NCBI GenBank assembly: GCA_937912225.1
Contig: CALDOJ010000016.1
Location: 1 to 60,486 of the forward strand
Direction of reading: 5' to 3'
DNA: 60,486 bases
Source of the DNA: Candidatus Woesearchaeota archaeon
GTDB lineage: Archaea; Nanobdellota; Nanobdellia; Woesearchaeales; GCA-2686295
Shown piece by piece: positions 49,606-59,313 of the stretch; the stretch's first letter is position 1; every line of letters starts with the position of its first letter. The notes below the pieces were generated by a model. It had not been told where the DNA came from. It saw only the letters and a program-made list of their open reading frames with translations, and did no database searches. The position numbers and the translations under genes are program-made.

Positions 49606-51300
49606 TTATTTATGATGATGAATGTATTTTCTATGTTTAAGTTCTTTTATATGATTAATTTTAGTTTCAATCATTTTATCAATACTTCCAGAAACATCTT
49701 CAAGCAAGATTGCAACATGATTTCCGCCAAGTAAATGAGGAACAATTACATAATCAGCTCCCAAGTCATATAACTCTAAAGAATCATTAACTGTTAAAGC
49801 AGTAACGATGATTGTTGCATGTACATTTACTTCTTTAATTTTTTTAATTAAAAGATGATTTGATTTAACATCTGGAATAGTTGAGATGACCATATCAATA
49901 TTTCTTAATTTTAATTTTTCTAAAATTTCAATATCGCTAAAGTCGCCATAAATACAAGGAATTTTCTTCTTAATAAGGCTTCTGATGATATCAGGATTTA
50001 AATCAACGATTACATAATCCTTTTTCATCCTTTCAAGACTTTTTGCAATACTATAACCCATCCTATCATAACCTATAAGAATGGCATTATGTGTATGATC
50101 TTCTTTTATAAAATGAAGTTCTTTATTAACAGGACTTAAATTTTCAAAAATTTTCAAATACTTACTCAATTTATTGTATAGTTGCTTATCGAACTTAATG
50201 AAATAAGTTGAAATAGTAACAGTAATAACAGCAAGGATTGTTGTTAGTGAGAGGAAATCTTGGCTGAGGTGTCCTAATAGTGCTCCTTGAGCAACTATTA
50301 TAAGAGAGAATTCTGATGTTTGAGCTAAACTAATACTAGTCATGAATGAAGCTTTTCTTTTATAACCAAAAAAACTACAAATAAGTGTTGTTAATATTGG
50401 TTTAACAATGATTACTAAGAATGTTAAAGCAACTATTATAGGAATCCAAGTAGCAAATTTATCAAGCACTAATTCCATACCTAGTGAAACAAAAAAAATT
50501 GTTGAAAAAAAATCTCTTAATGATTTTACTCTACTTTCAATTTCAATATTATAAGGAAGATTAGCTAATGCAACTCCTCCAATAAATGCACCAATCGCAA
50601 TTGAAAATCCGAAAAAAGTACTTATAATTCCAAACGAGAAACAAACAGTTATGGCCATTAAAAATAATATTTCCGGTGTTTTAGCAGCGATTTTAAAAAT
50701 CTTTGGAAATATAAATCTACTAGCTAAATATGCTATTACTAACATGGCAAAACCTTTGAAAATAGCAATGAATAATACTAGAAAAGACATGTTATCAATA
50801 GTTTGAAGTGTTGAAAGAGCAATTATTGCAAATAAATCTTCCATTAATAAAAAACCAATAATGATTCGTCCATGAAGAGTGTCAAGTTCTTCTTTATCAG
50901 ACAGTAATTTTACAACAACCATGGTGCTGCTAAAAGCAACAATTAAACCTAAATAAATGACTTGTTCTCCAACAAAACCAAGCCATGAAGCAATTAACAT
51001 TCCTAATAAAAAAAGAGAAATAATTTGAACGCTTCCACCAACACTTGATAGTAATCCTACATCTTTTAATTTTCTAAAATCAAGTTCTAGACCGACCATG
51101 AAAAGTAAGAATGCAACACCTATTTCAGCCAAAGTTTTTATAGTCTCAAGGTCGGTTATAAAACCAAAACCAACTGGGCCTATAATTAAACCTGCAAGAA
51201 TATAAATTGGAATAAGAGGTTGTTTGAGAACTCGAGCCAAGAAACCAAGAACTGTGGCAAAAATAATCATTAAGCCTATATCAAAAAATATGTTTACCAC
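49606..51300 (-). CDS. CPA2-type monovalent cation:proton antiporter with RCK (TrkA-N) domain
   Basis: 564 residues. About twelve membrane helices (residues 1-375), including a Kef/NapA-like core with LLFMVGLELDFRKL, FSSTMVVVKLL and IGAFIGGVALANLP. The cytoplasmic part (about 400-560) is a nucleotide-binding TrkA-N domain: ILIGYDRMGYSIAKSL (GxxxxG form with Tyr in the loop), VIVDLNPD, and YGDFSDIEILEK. It exchanges Na+ or K+ for H+; the ion cannot be told. Monocistronic with a T-rich 3' end. Confidence 0.9.
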   Translation of the reverse strand: MVNIFFDIGLMIIFATVLGFLARVLKQPLIPIYILAGLIIGPVGFGFITDLETIKTLAEIGVAFLLFMVGLELDFRKLKDVGLLSSVGGSVQIISLFLLGMLIASWLGFVGEQVIYLGLIVAFSSTMVVVKLLSDKEELDTLHGRIIIGFLLMEDLFAIIALSTLQTIDNMSFLVLFIAIFKGFAMLVIAYLASRFIFPKIFKIAAKTPEILFLMAITVCFSFGIISTFFGFSIAIGAFIGGVALANLPYNIEIESRVKSLRDFFSTIFFVSLGMELVLDKFATWIPIIVALTFLVIIVKPILTTLICSFFGYKRKASFMTSISLAQTSEFSLIIVAQGALLGHLSQDFLSLTTILAVITVTISTYFIKFDKQLYNKLSKYLKIFENLSPVNKELHFIKEDHTHNAILIGYDRMGYSIAKSLERMKKDYVIVDLNPDIIRSLIKKKIPCIYGDFSDIEILEKLKLRNIDMVISTIPDVKSNHLLIKKIKEVNVHATIIVTALTVNDSLELYDLGADYVIVPHLLGGNHVAILLEDVSGSIDKMIETKINHIKELKHRKYIHHHK

Positions 51301-51386
51301 TAGACACCTCTTTATAGTTACCTCTCACTAATTTTGAGGTATTCTCATATATAAAATTATTGATTATGAGTGTAAAAATAAACGAT

Positions 51387-52337
51387 TTAGAACCAATCTT
51401 TTTTCTTAAAGAAAATGAATAACATAATCATTGAACAAACAATTAGGCCCCAAGCAAAAAGATAACCATGTTGCCAATTAATTTCAGGCATTATTTTAAA
51501 ATTCATACCATAAAGACCTGTGATGAATGTAGGAACAAGAATGAGTGATCCAAAAGCAGTCATTTTCTTAATTATTTTATTAAGATTGTTTGAAACATTA
51601 CTCAAGTATAAGTCGAGAGTTCCTGTAAGAATATCTCTATATGTTGCAACCATATCAATTAATTCGATAGTGTCATTGTATAAATAACGAAAATTCTTAA
51701 TGTATTTTTCATCAAGATTATCAGAACTTTCTTTTTCAATACTAACTAAAACTTCTCTGTTAGCTGAAAGAGCTTTTTGAAAGAAAATAAGTGTTTTTTT
51801 AAGAGAGAAAATTTTTTGAACTGTTGATTTTTCAGAACTATGAAACGCCAGATCTTCAACTTTATTAATATCTTTTTCAATTGAGTCAAGAATGGAAAAA
51901 TATTCATCAACTATGTTGTCAATTAGCTTAAAAGCCATGTAAGTAGTTCCTTTTTTTAAAGAAGATTTCTTAACTTCATCGCTTTGAAGTTCAACTTGTT
52001 TTAATGAATCAAGTTCATGATTTGAAAATGTAACAATTAAATTCTCAGATATTAAAACAGAAAATGCTGCTGCTTTAACTTCTTTATTTTGAATAAGAGG
52101 ACTCTTAAAAATTATCATAAAATAATTATCTAAATCAGTAATACTTGGTCTTTCATTTTCATCAAGACATCTTTCTAGTTCTTCTTTTGGAATGGCTATT
52201 TTTTCACTAATTTTTTCTAGCTCTTCTTTTGTTGGATTAGTACAATTTATCCACTTAATTTTATGAAAATCTAAATCATCTATATTGCTTTCTTCAATAG
52301 AATTAGTTTCTGAATTATACTGTAAAGTTTTAAGCAT
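51387..52337 (-). CDS. corA: CorA-type Mg2+/Co2+ transporter
   Basis: About 316 residues. A long cytoplasmic N-terminal region is followed by the stalk helix (FSLKKTLIFFQKALSANREV), then the first membrane helix ending with the CorA signature GLYGMNF, a short acidic loop (KIMPEINW) and the second helix with a basic end KKKDWF. ATG 52337 (MLKTLQYN) is preferred to an upstream in-frame ATG at 52361 because the family starts here. It is divergent from the M29 aminopeptidase gene. Confidence 0.93.
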   Translation of the reverse strand: MLKTLQYNSETNSIEESNIDDLDFHKIKWINCTNPTKEELEKISEKIAIPKEELERCLDENERPSITDLDNYFMIIFKSPLIQNKEVKAAAFSVLISENLIVTFSNHELDSLKQVELQSDEVKKSSLKKGTTYMAFKLIDNIVDEYFSILDSIEKDINKVEDLAFHSSEKSTVQKIFSLKKTLIFFQKALSANREVLVSIEKESSDNLDEKYIKNFRYLYNDTIELIDMVATYRDILTGTLDLYLSNVSNNLNKIIKKMTAFGSLILVPTFITGLYGMNFKIMPEINWQHGYLFAWGLIVCSMIMLFIFFKKKDWF

Positions 52338-52452
52338 GTATTTGTAATTAATGAAAATCATATAAAAACTTTGTTTACTACTTTAGATAAGATACTATTT
52401 TTCTATGATTATAAATGACAAACTTTAAATTCTAGTTCTCTAAAAAAAGTGT

Positions 52453-53493
52453 ATGCTTGACTGGAACGAATTTAAATCAAAATTTGACATGGAGATATTT
52501 AAGACTGTTTTTAAACAATGTTTAGATGTTAATAGCGAAAAAGTTTTAATTATTGGAGATTATGGTTCTAAAAACAATCTTTTATCACCGTTGTTAACTA
52601 ATGCTTATGCATTTGCAGCTAGAGAAATGGGACTTGATTATAGTGTTGTATTGCAGAATTCTAAAGCAAGAGAAGATATGGCTGATGAAGTAATGTTATC
52701 GACCCTAAAAAAACTTCCACAAGCAAGTACTATAATCTTGAATGTTTCTAATAGAATGGGAAAATTGGGAAATCTCGGAAAAAGTTTTAGGAAATTCTGT
52801 CATGATAGTGATCATAAATTTATTACTTCATCAAGTTTAGGAAGCTTACAAAGCGATCAAATAAAATATGTTTTGAAATCAATGAATGTCGATTATAAAA
52901 AAATGCATGATAAAGGTGAAAGAATAAAAAAAGCTTTAGATAATGGACGAGAAGTACATGTTTTTACAAAGGCTGGAACTGATCTTCTTTACAATGTAGA
53001 AGGTTATGAAGCAATTAATAACGATGGAATTTATAATCGAAAAGGGATGGGTGGGAATTTACCTGCGGGAGAAACGTATATTGCTCCAAACAAAAGAGAA
53101 GTAGAAGGAACAATAGTAATTGATGGAAGCTTAAGATTAAAAGATAGGACTATGATTGTTAATAATCCTGTAAAATTAGATATAAAGAAAGGTGAAATTG
53201 TAAATTTCGGACCTGGTTATGAATCAAATCTTTTAAAACAAACAATTGAATGGGCTCATGGCAGGTCAAAACATCCTTGGGGAGTTCGAAGAATTGGGGA
53301 ATTAGGAATCGGAACAAACCCTAACGCTAAAATAATTGGTGCAACAGTGGTTGATGAGAAAATGCTTGGAACTTGTCACTTTGCAATTGGTAGTAATGCG
53401 TGGTTTGGAGGAACAATTTATTCAATAATTCATTTAGACCAAGTATTAAAAGATCCTGTAATAAAAGTTGATGGAAGACTTCTCAGAGTTTAA
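52453..53493 (+). CDS. M29-family metallo-aminopeptidase
   Basis: 346 residues. Like thermophilic aminopeptidase II/AmpS: GNLPAGETYIAP (metal Glu), RRIGELGIGTNPNA (second Glu), MLGTCHFAIGSNAWFGG (His) and IIHLDQVL (His and Asp). All catalytic metal ligands seem present. It removes N-terminal residues from peptides in the cytoplasm. It ends one base from the stop of the opposing NFACT gene. Confidence 0.88.
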   Translation: MLDWNEFKSKFDMEIFKTVFKQCLDVNSEKVLIIGDYGSKNNLLSPLLTNAYAFAAREMGLDYSVVLQNSKAREDMADEVMLSTLKKLPQASTIILNVSNRMGKLGNLGKSFRKFCHDSDHKFITSSSLGSLQSDQIKYVLKSMNVDYKKMHDKGERIKKALDNGREVHVFTKAGTDLLYNVEGYEAINNDGIYNRKGMGGNLPAGETYIAPNKREVEGTIVIDGSLRLKDRTMIVNNPVKLDIKKGEIVNFGPGYESNLLKQTIEWAHGRSKHPWGVRRIGELGIGTNPNAKIIGATVVDEKMLGTCHFAIGSNAWFGGTIYSIIHLDQVLKDPVIKVDGRLLRV

Positions 53494-54264
53494 TTAATTC
53501 TTTTTGATTTCACAACCACCTGCAGGTAGAACTCGAATAATATCATCAAGGTCACCACCGATTTTTTTCTTAATAATTTTTGCAATAGTGCTTGCTTTTT
53601 CTTTTCCTTGGACAACTTCAACGAATTCTTTACAATTTTTTTTGATTGCAGATACAGGTCCGCCCATGACTTTATCCTCATGAATACCAACGGCCAAATT
53701 CATTTGAGGAATTACATAATTGGTTTTCCCCCTAATCATAAATGAACCTTTAGTCATGAACTCTCCAGAATTAGCTTCTTTGGTAACTTGATCAGGGTTT
53801 ACATTAAAGACATCAAGAGAAGTCATTCCTTGACGCCAAGCTCGACTATAAACTGCTGTAAAATTAGTTGCTTCTTGTATTGTTAATTCTGAAATTTTCC
53901 CGCCTTCAGATTTAATAACAACGAATGGTGAACCAGCCATATCAGTGTGAAAAACTAAATCGTCAGTATCAGTATATTTCTTAACGACTATCTCGTTAGT
54001 TGTAGCGTCGCGGCCGCCAATTACTAAAAGTCCATCACTAGAAACAAACCATCGAAACTTTTCAAACCATTCTCGCTTAACAACTTTTTTTATATTAAGC
54101 TCTTTAATTTCAACTTTTTCATCTTCAACGGTTTTAAGCTTTTTTTTAGATATTTCTAATGCTTCTAAAGCTCCTTTTAGCTTTTTCTTAGCTTTCTTAG
54201 ATTTTTCAAAAAATACACTAGCATTTTCTTCTACACTTTTTCTAATATCAAGACTTATCTTCAT
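53494..54264 (-). CDS. Stand-alone NFACT-R domain protein (RqcH/Tae2 C-terminal half)
   Basis: 256 residues: a coiled coil (about 1-60: FFEKSKKAKKKLKGALEAL) followed by the NFACT-R/DUF814 domain with WFEKFRWFVSSDGLLVIGGR, DAT, FHTDMAGSPFVVIKSEGG and FTAVYSRAWRQGM. Full archaeal RqcH proteins are about 650 residues and begin with NFACT-N and HhH domains, both absent here. RqcH binds stalled 60S/50S ribosomes and recruits tRNA for tail synthesis. This could be a split partner, a reduced RqcH or an RqcP-like factor. Confidence 0.85.
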   Translation of the reverse strand: MKISLDIRKSVEENASVFFEKSKKAKKKLKGALEALEISKKKLKTVEDEKVEIKELNIKKVVKREWFEKFRWFVSSDGLLVIGGRDATTNEIVVKKYTDTDDLVFHTDMAGSPFVVIKSEGGKISELTIQEATNFTAVYSRAWRQGMTSLDVFNVNPDQVTKEANSGEFMTKGSFMIRGKTNYVIPQMNLAVGIHEDKVMGGPVSAIKKNCKEFVEVVQGKEKASTIAKIIKKKIGGDLDDIIRVLPAGGCEIKKN

Positions 54265-54301
54265 AGAGTATCTTAATTAGAAATTGTTTAAATAGTTTTG
54301 C

Positions 54302-54562
54302 TTAACAAGAAGGAAGTAAGTCCCAGTTAACTGCATTTTCTTCACAAAGAGTAGCTTCACCATGAGAAATAATTCGAGGAATTAATTTATTTTGCATTTT
54401 ACAAAAACCATCTTGATTAATTATGTCGCTTGGTAATGAAGAACAATCTACTTCGTCTTCAGTGATTCCCGCACTCCAATTCATAATCATGGCTCCAATA
54501 GCAACTGCGAATGCAATCAAAAGAATAGTTGCAATAATTGGAGACATCCCTCTTTTATTCAT
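54302..54562 (-). CDS. Small archaeal type IV pilin
   Basis: 86 residues. MNKRGMSPIIATILLIAFAV followed by AIGAMIMNW is the archaeal pilin N-terminal (Pilin_N) signal and helix, processed after the basic start. The short outer domain has four Cys (DCSSLPS, GFCKM, LCEEN, and the last residue PSC), so two disulfides are possible. It is divergent from the stomatin-like gene. No pilus machinery is within the window. Confidence 0.88.
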   Translation of the reverse strand: MNKRGMSPIIATILLIAFAVAIGAMIMNWSAGITEDEVDCSSLPSDIINQDGFCKMQNKLIPRIISHGEATLCEENAVNWDLLPSC

Positions 54563-54669
54563 TTAGTAATATAATTACAGGATTGATATTTAAAGTTTAC
54601 CTTTTTAATAATAAAATCATAATCTTTATTAATAAGTTCTATTTTAAGTCAATAAAAGGGGTGATTGTA

Positions 54670-55422
54670 ATGTTAATTTTATGGTTAGTGGGTGCTGTTA
54701 TTCTATTTATTCTATTAGGACTTAAAGTTGTTAATGAATATGAACGAGGAGTAAAGTTCACTTTAGGAAAATATGCTGGTATTATGACTCCAGGTTTAAA
54801 TGTTGTAGTTCCAATTTTTCAAGCTTGGCAAAGAGTAGATATGAGAGTTAAAGCTGTTGATGTTCCAGATCAAGATTGTATGACTAAAGACAATATTTCT
54901 GTAAATGTAAATGCAGTTATTTATTATCAAGTTGCAGACGCTGAAAAAGCAATAATTCAAGTTGAACATTTTAATTATGCAATTAGTCAATTAGCTCAAA
55001 CAACAATGAGAAATATTGTTGGAGAAGTTGAACTAGATGAATTATTAAGTCAAAGAGATCAAGTATCTGAAAAAATACAAGCAATTGTAGACAAAGCATC
55101 AGATCCTTGGGGAATAAAAGTCAATGCTGTTGAACTTAAAGATGTTGTTCTGCCGGCTGATATGAAAAGAGTAATGAGTAAACAAGCAGAAGCTGAAAGA
55201 GAGAAGAGAGCTGTAATTATTAAAGCTGAAGGAGAAGTAGTTGCTGCAACTAACTTATCTAAAGCAGCTCATCTAATGTCCAGATATGACGGTGCACTTC
55301 ATTTAAGAACGCTTCAGACCATTAACGACCTTTCATCAGACCAAAGTAATACCGTGATTTTTGCAGTGCCTTTAGAAGTCTTAAGAGCTTTAGAAGGTTT
55401 AGCTGGCAGGAAGAAAGTTTAA
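54670..55422 (+). CDS. SPFH/stomatin-like membrane protein
   Basis: About 250 residues. One N-terminal membrane helix (LILWLVGAVILFILLGLKVV) is followed by the SPFH domain (NEYERGVKFTLGKYAGIMTP, VDVPDQDCMTKDNISVNVNA) and a short helical region (KQAEAEREKRAVIIKAEGE). Stomatin-type proteins form membrane rafts or rings and often pair with NfeD-type proteases; none is adjacent. ATG 54670 follows GGGGTGAT by four bases; the frame open to 54538 is not needed. The SD settles the start. Confidence 0.93.
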   Translation: MLILWLVGAVILFILLGLKVVNEYERGVKFTLGKYAGIMTPGLNVVVPIFQAWQRVDMRVKAVDVPDQDCMTKDNISVNVNAVIYYQVADAEKAIIQVEHFNYAISQLAQTTMRNIVGEVELDELLSQRDQVSEKIQAIVDKASDPWGIKVNAVELKDVVLPADMKRVMSKQAEAEREKRAVIIKAEGEVVAATNLSKAAHLMSRYDGALHLRTLQTINDLSSDQSNTVIFAVPLEVLRALEGLAGRKKV

Positions 55423-55441
55423 TTTTTTTTTTTTTTATTTG

Positions 55442-55479
55442 ATTGAATTTATTCAATTATGCCAGAATGTTTAATTCTG
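55442..55479. terminator. Two convergent hairpins between stomatin and dph5
   Basis: ATTGAAT-TT-ATTCAAT (55442-55457) and CAGAAT-GTTTA-ATTCTG (55463-55479) lie between two T/A runs in the 77-bp gap between converging genes. They can terminate in both directions. Confidence 0.6.
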
Positions 55480-55499
55480 AACATTTTTTTATTTTATTT

Positions 55500-56249
55500 T
55501 TATTGCCACATTTCAAGAGCTTCTTCTTCAATAAAATGAAGTTCTCCAGGAACAATAATGCAATGTAATGGTTCGCCAAAATCTTCTTTTAATAATTTGT
55601 TAGCAGTTCCATATTTAATTTTGTAATTACCACCAAGACGAGCACAACCAATAATCATCGTGTTTTTAGTAAAAACTTTCTCTTTTCTTTTACTTTCAAT
55701 TTCAAAAAGAATCTCAATAGCTTCATTAACAGTCATATTTCTATCTGGTTTTATATCAAGAAGAACTTGAGTGTGTAAATTACATTCTTTATTTTTTTTA
55801 ATAACATCATAAGCAGTTTCTGGTTTAAAGTTTTCCTCAGGGTAAGGAATAGAAGTTGTTTTTCCAAATTTGTAAAGTTCTAGTCCAACAATACCAATAG
55901 CAGTTAAAACAGAAGCATTATTAATTACTGAAACACCAATTCCTCGTTTTCTTGCTCGAAGATAAATATCTGTGTGAGTTGTAGCTCCAAAAACATCGCC
56001 AACAACTAAAAATGCAACTTCTTTATCTTTGGCTTTATCAAGAATTTCTTCAGCGTTTTTTTCAACTAAGTCACGATCTGCAAGAATAATTTCTTTACCA
56101 TATAAGTTCTCAAGTTCTTTAACAGAACAATGAAGTTTAGAAGTATAAGTTTCTAAGAAAACATAATCACATTTTTCAACAGCTCGAAGTCCTTTATAAG
56201 TTATATCTTCTGCGTTATCTAAACCAATTCCAATCATATAAAGAGTCAT
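55500..56249 (-). CDS. dph5: Diphthine synthase (Dph5)
   Basis: 249 residues. SAM-dependent tetrapyrrole-methylase-fold enzyme that methylates the precursor of diphthamide on elongation factor 2. Family landmarks: MIGIGLDNAEDITYKGLRAV, FLVVGDVFGATTHTDIYLRA, INNASVLTAIGIVGLELYKF, GKTTSIPYP, LLDIKPDRNMTVNEA and IVPGELHFIEEEAL. It lies at the end of the ribosomal-protein run, separated from the coiled-coil gene by about 30 bp, consistent with a translation operon. Confidence 0.96.
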   Translation of the reverse strand: MTLYMIGIGLDNAEDITYKGLRAVEKCDYVFLETYTSKLHCSVKELENLYGKEIILADRDLVEKNAEEILDKAKDKEVAFLVVGDVFGATTHTDIYLRARKRGIGVSVINNASVLTAIGIVGLELYKFGKTTSIPYPEENFKPETAYDVIKKNKECNLHTQVLLDIKPDRNMTVNEAIEILFEIESKRKEKVFTKNTMIIGCARLGGNYKIKYGTANKLLKEDFGEPLHCIIVPGELHFIEEEALEMWQ

Positions 56250-56280
56250 TTATTATAAAGAATGATGTTCATTTAAAAAA

Positions 56281-57168
56281 TTAATTGTTAGAACGCTGCA
56301 TAATCAAAATATCTTCAGTTGTTAATTTTTGTCTTTTTTTGATTTTAGTCTCAACTTCTTTTGTTTTTTCTTTTAAACTTTTAGTTCTTTTAGTTTCTTC
56401 TAAAACTTCTGATTCAACATTATGTTGTTTTAGAACATCTCTAATCTTATTAAGTTCTTCAAGTTTGACTTTCATCTGATCACTGATGTTCTTATGTTCG
56501 TCTTTCTTTTCTAAGAATTTTTCTTGAGCTTTTTGTTCTTTTTCTCTTAATTCATCAATTTCTTTTGAGCTTCCAATTAATTCTTCATGATGTTCTTGGC
56601 TTTCCTTAGCTTCTTTTTGAATTGATTTATGAACTGCATTAGCTTCTTTTTTCAAATCATTAATCTCTTTTCTTTTAGTCTTAGCTTGTTCCCAACCTTC
56701 ACTAAAAGCTTTAACATCTTTATACTGAGCTTTCATTTTTTTAAGCTCTTTCATAAGCTTTTGTTCCTGCTGAAAACCCATACCTTCGGTTTCGATTCGA
56801 AATTCAAGTTTTTCAATTCTGCTTTTTAGTTCAGAAGGTCTATCAGTAACACCTTTTTTCTTTAAAGATTCAGAATAATTCTTTTTAATATCATTAATTT
56901 CTTTTAAACCATTAACAATGGATTTATTCATCTCATCTCTTTTCTTTTTCAAATCACGAACATCTTTAGTAAGAGAATTTCTTTTAGTTTTAGAACCTTT
57001 TAAAGCAGAAATTCTATCTTTAATCTCTTTAAATATAGAACTCTTCCTCTTGAACCAGTTTTCTTTATCAGCATTTACTTTATTTAGCTGTAAACGTAGT
57101 TCATTAACCTCTTTTTGAGCCTGTTGCAGGTCTTCAATAAGTTTACTTTTTTCAGATTCGTTTAACAT
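56281..57168 (-). CDS. Conserved archaeal coiled-coil protein (COG1340 type)
   Basis: 295 residues almost wholly coiled coil (LQQAQKEVNELRLQLNKVNA, FKEIKDRISALKGSKTKRNS), ending with a short non-helical TTEDILIMQRSNN. Composition and length match the COG1340 family of uncharacterised archaeal proteins, often encoded near translation genes. Here it follows ribosomal protein L12, with dph5 next, so a ribosome-related task is plausible (inference). Confidence 0.8.
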   Translation of the reverse strand: MLNESEKSKLIEDLQQAQKEVNELRLQLNKVNADKENWFKRKSSIFKEIKDRISALKGSKTKRNSLTKDVRDLKKKRDEMNKSIVNGLKEINDIKKNYSESLKKKGVTDRPSELKSRIEKLEFRIETEGMGFQQEQKLMKELKKMKAQYKDVKAFSEGWEQAKTKRKEINDLKKEANAVHKSIQKEAKESQEHHEELIGSSKEIDELREKEQKAQEKFLEKKDEHKNISDQMKVKLEELNKIRDVLKQHNVESEVLEETKRTKSLKEKTKEVETKIKKRQKLTTEDILIMQRSNN

Positions 57169-57239
57169 TGTTCAACACGTAATATAATTAAAAATTTTAA
57201 TAAAAAAAAATTATAGAAATCTTATTTTTTGATTTCTAA

Positions 57240-57545
57240 TTATCCAAATAATGCGCCTAAACCTGCAGCTGCTTGTTCTTCAACTTCTTCTTCTTTTTCT
57301 TCTGCTTTAGGAGCTTCTGCTGCGGGTGCATCTCCACTAGCTGCTGCTGCTGGAGCTGCAACTGGTGCAATTGCTGCGCTTGCTATAGCTTCATCAATAT
57401 TAACGCCATCAAGAGCTGCTACGAGTGCTTTAATCCGTGAAGCATCTGCTTTAACGCCTGCTGCTTCTAAGACTTTTTTCATTGAATTTTCATCGACTTT
57501 TTGCCCTGCTTTGTGCAAGAGCATTGCTGCGTATACATATTCCAT
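57240..57545 (-). CDS. rpl12: Ribosomal protein L12 (P1 type)
   Basis: 101 residues. Archaeal/eukaryotic P1 form: helical N-terminus [19 protein letters not shown], an Ala/Pro-rich hinge, the charged stretch [15 protein letters not shown] and the conserved end [10 protein letters not shown] that contacts translation GTPases. It follows L10 by about 14 bases with an SD in between (GGAGGTATTAAG ATG). It forms the ribosome stalk together with L10. Confidence 0.97.
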   Translation of the reverse strand: MEYVYAAMLLHKAGQKVDENSMKKVLEAAGVKADASRIKALVAALDGVNIDEAIASAAIAPVAAPAAAASGDAPAAEAPKAEEKEEEVEEQAAAGLGALFG

Positions 57546-57559
57546 CTTAATACCTCCAG

Positions 57560-58597
57560 TTAGGATTGATCTTCAGGAGTCTCACTTTGAGGTTTTTCCT
57601 CTTGTGCACTAGCAACGTCGTTGCTTGGTGTTTCTTCCTGTGCTGTTTCATCCTTTGATTCTGTTTCTTTGGCTTCCTCTTCTACTTTAGGAGCCTGTTC
57701 TTCTTGAGCCGGTGCTTTAGTTTTCACTTCTTCTTTAGTTTCTACTACTGGCTCTTTAATATTTAAACTTGAATTTAATGCTTTAGCTTGTGAGTCTGCT
57801 TTAGCAAGAACATCTTTAACAGTTTCGCTTGTTAAAATATTTTGACTTCTTGCAAGAGCTAATGCGTCACTAGCTGCTTTTTGTAATAATACTGTTGTTG
57901 TTTGTTCGGTTGGGAATCCTGCATTAACTGCAAGATTGAAAGCCATGCTTGCTGCAGATTTAATGTTATTAACATATTCATCAACATCAATATCTAATAC
58001 ATCTTTTGTAATGATTTCACCATTCTCGTAAACTGCAATTAAATCAAGACCAATTTCCATTGGTTCGACTCCAAGTCTTTGAAGTAAGGCTGCAAGTTTT
58101 GCATTAACTACATCTCCTTCTTTAGCTACAACTGAATCTTTTTTAATAGCAATTTTTCCATTTTCAACACCAGATACAATTCCAAATCCACCAAGTTCTC
58201 CAATAATTGGTCCTGGTGCAAAATTAGTTGGTCCTGCTTTTACAATAAGATCATTTGGTGCTGTTTGTCCAGCTTTAATTGGTGCTGTTGATTTATTCTT
58301 TTTTAATGTGTTAAAAAGTTTGAATGGATTATCTTTTGTAAATACTAAAGCTGGTAAACCTTTGAAATGTTTAACCAATTCGTTAATATTAGGTTTTTTT
58401 GAGTTTTCAAAAGCGAGTTTCATAAGCCTTTGCTTAGTCATTCTAATAAAGACGGTTTCTCGAAGTTTTTCTCTCATTTTTTGTAGCTGTTTAGCAGGTA
58501 AATTCATCATGTTAACAACTCCTATGATAGGATTTTCTTCTATTAACTTTGAGAATTCCTTTACTTTTTCCTTTTTATGTTCAGCTACTTTTGCCAT
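57560..58597 (-). CDS. rplP0: Ribosomal protein L10 (P0)
   Basis: 345 residues. It starts [40 protein letters not shown] is the rRNA-binding region, and the helical spine that carries L12 dimers lies at about 220-280. The last ~60 residues are acidic ([20 protein letters not shown] onward) and end ETPEDQS; the GLGALFG-type tail seen on L12 is not present here. Stop and start of L1/L10 almost touch (one base apart), so expression is coupled. L1-L10-L12 is the conserved stalk operon order, with L11 absent from this window. Confidence 0.96.
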   Translation of the reverse strand: MAKVAEHKKEKVKEFSKLIEENPIIGVVNMMNLPAKQLQKMREKLRETVFIRMTKQRLMKLAFENSKKPNINELVKHFKGLPALVFTKDNPFKLFNTLKKNKSTAPIKAGQTAPNDLIVKAGPTNFAPGPIIGELGGFGIVSGVENGKIAIKKDSVVAKEGDVVNAKLAALLQRLGVEPMEIGLDLIAVYENGEIITKDVLDIDVDEYVNNIKSAASMAFNLAVNAGFPTEQTTTVLLQKAASDALALARSQNILTSETVKDVLAKADSQAKALNSSLNIKEPVVETKEEVKTKAPAQEEQAPKVEEEAKETESKDETAQEETPSNDVASAQEEKPQSETPEDQS

Positions 58598-58598
58598 T

Positions 58599-59246
58599 TT
58601 ATATTTTCACCGGTTTACTCATAGTGAATTTTAAGTATATTCCTTTAATATTATTTTTTTCTTTTGGAAGATGATGAACTAATTGATTGTAAATCATTTG
58701 AATATTATCAATGATTTGTTCAGGATCAGTATCTTCTTTTCCAACAGCTACATGAACAACAGGTTCTTTTTTAGCAACTACATGAACTGTTTTTTGAAGT
58801 TTTTCATATAATGGTTTAATTTGAGGTTTTGCAGCTACAATACCACCAACTTTTGGGTTAGGCATTTTTCCTCTTGGACCAAGTGTTCGTCCAAATGTTG
58901 CTGCAACTGCAGTCATTAAACTACCTTGTGCAATAAAATAATCATATTTTTTAGCTAATGCTTTAGATTTTTTCTTATCTTTGAATTCAACAAATCTAGT
59001 TTGAGGGATTGTTTCATCACAAACAATTTTAGCTTCATCAGCTAGTTCTGGTCCTACAAACGCACAAACTGTTTGTTGATTACCAGTAGAAAAATGTAAA
59101 TTTGCAAAGAAATCAACTTGTTCTTCGGGTTTTTTAAGATTTAAATCTTGAAGAGTTATGATAACATCGACTGTTTGGTTGAAATTCCTCTTTTTAGAGT
59201 CCTTCTTTAGTTGTTCTAATCCTTTTAATATACTTTTTTTATCCAT
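58599..59246 (-). CDS. rpl1: Ribosomal protein L1
   Basis: 215 residues. L1 forms the mobile side protuberance that handles deacylated tRNA. Family landmarks: VDVIITLQDLNLKKPEEQVD, the signature region FGRTLGPRGKMPNPKVGG and the end GIYLKFTMSKPVKI. The leader of about 60 bases has a TATA (AATATTTATAAAC, about 59302-59312) and a GGAGGG SD. In other archaea L1 represses its own mRNA through a 23S-like site; no such site was identified by eye here. Confidence 0.97.
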   Translation of the reverse strand: MDKKSILKGLEQLKKDSKKRNFNQTVDVIITLQDLNLKKPEEQVDFFANLHFSTGNQQTVCAFVGPELADEAKIVCDETIPQTRFVEFKDKKKSKALAKKYDYFIAQGSLMTAVAATFGRTLGPRGKMPNPKVGGIVAAKPQIKPLYEKLQKTVHVVAKKEPVVHVAVGKEDTDPEQIIDNIQMIYNQLVHHLPKEKNNIKGIYLKFTMSKPVKI

Positions 59247-59313
59247 CGTTCCCTCCTACATTAAGTAGTATTTTCGGGTTATAACCTTGTGATTTTGGTT
59301 TTGTTTATAAATA

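Noticed and set aside
57229..57612. Ser/Ala-rich plus-strand frame across L12
   Set aside because: It is the complement of the Ala/Glu-rich L12 gene and has no SD.
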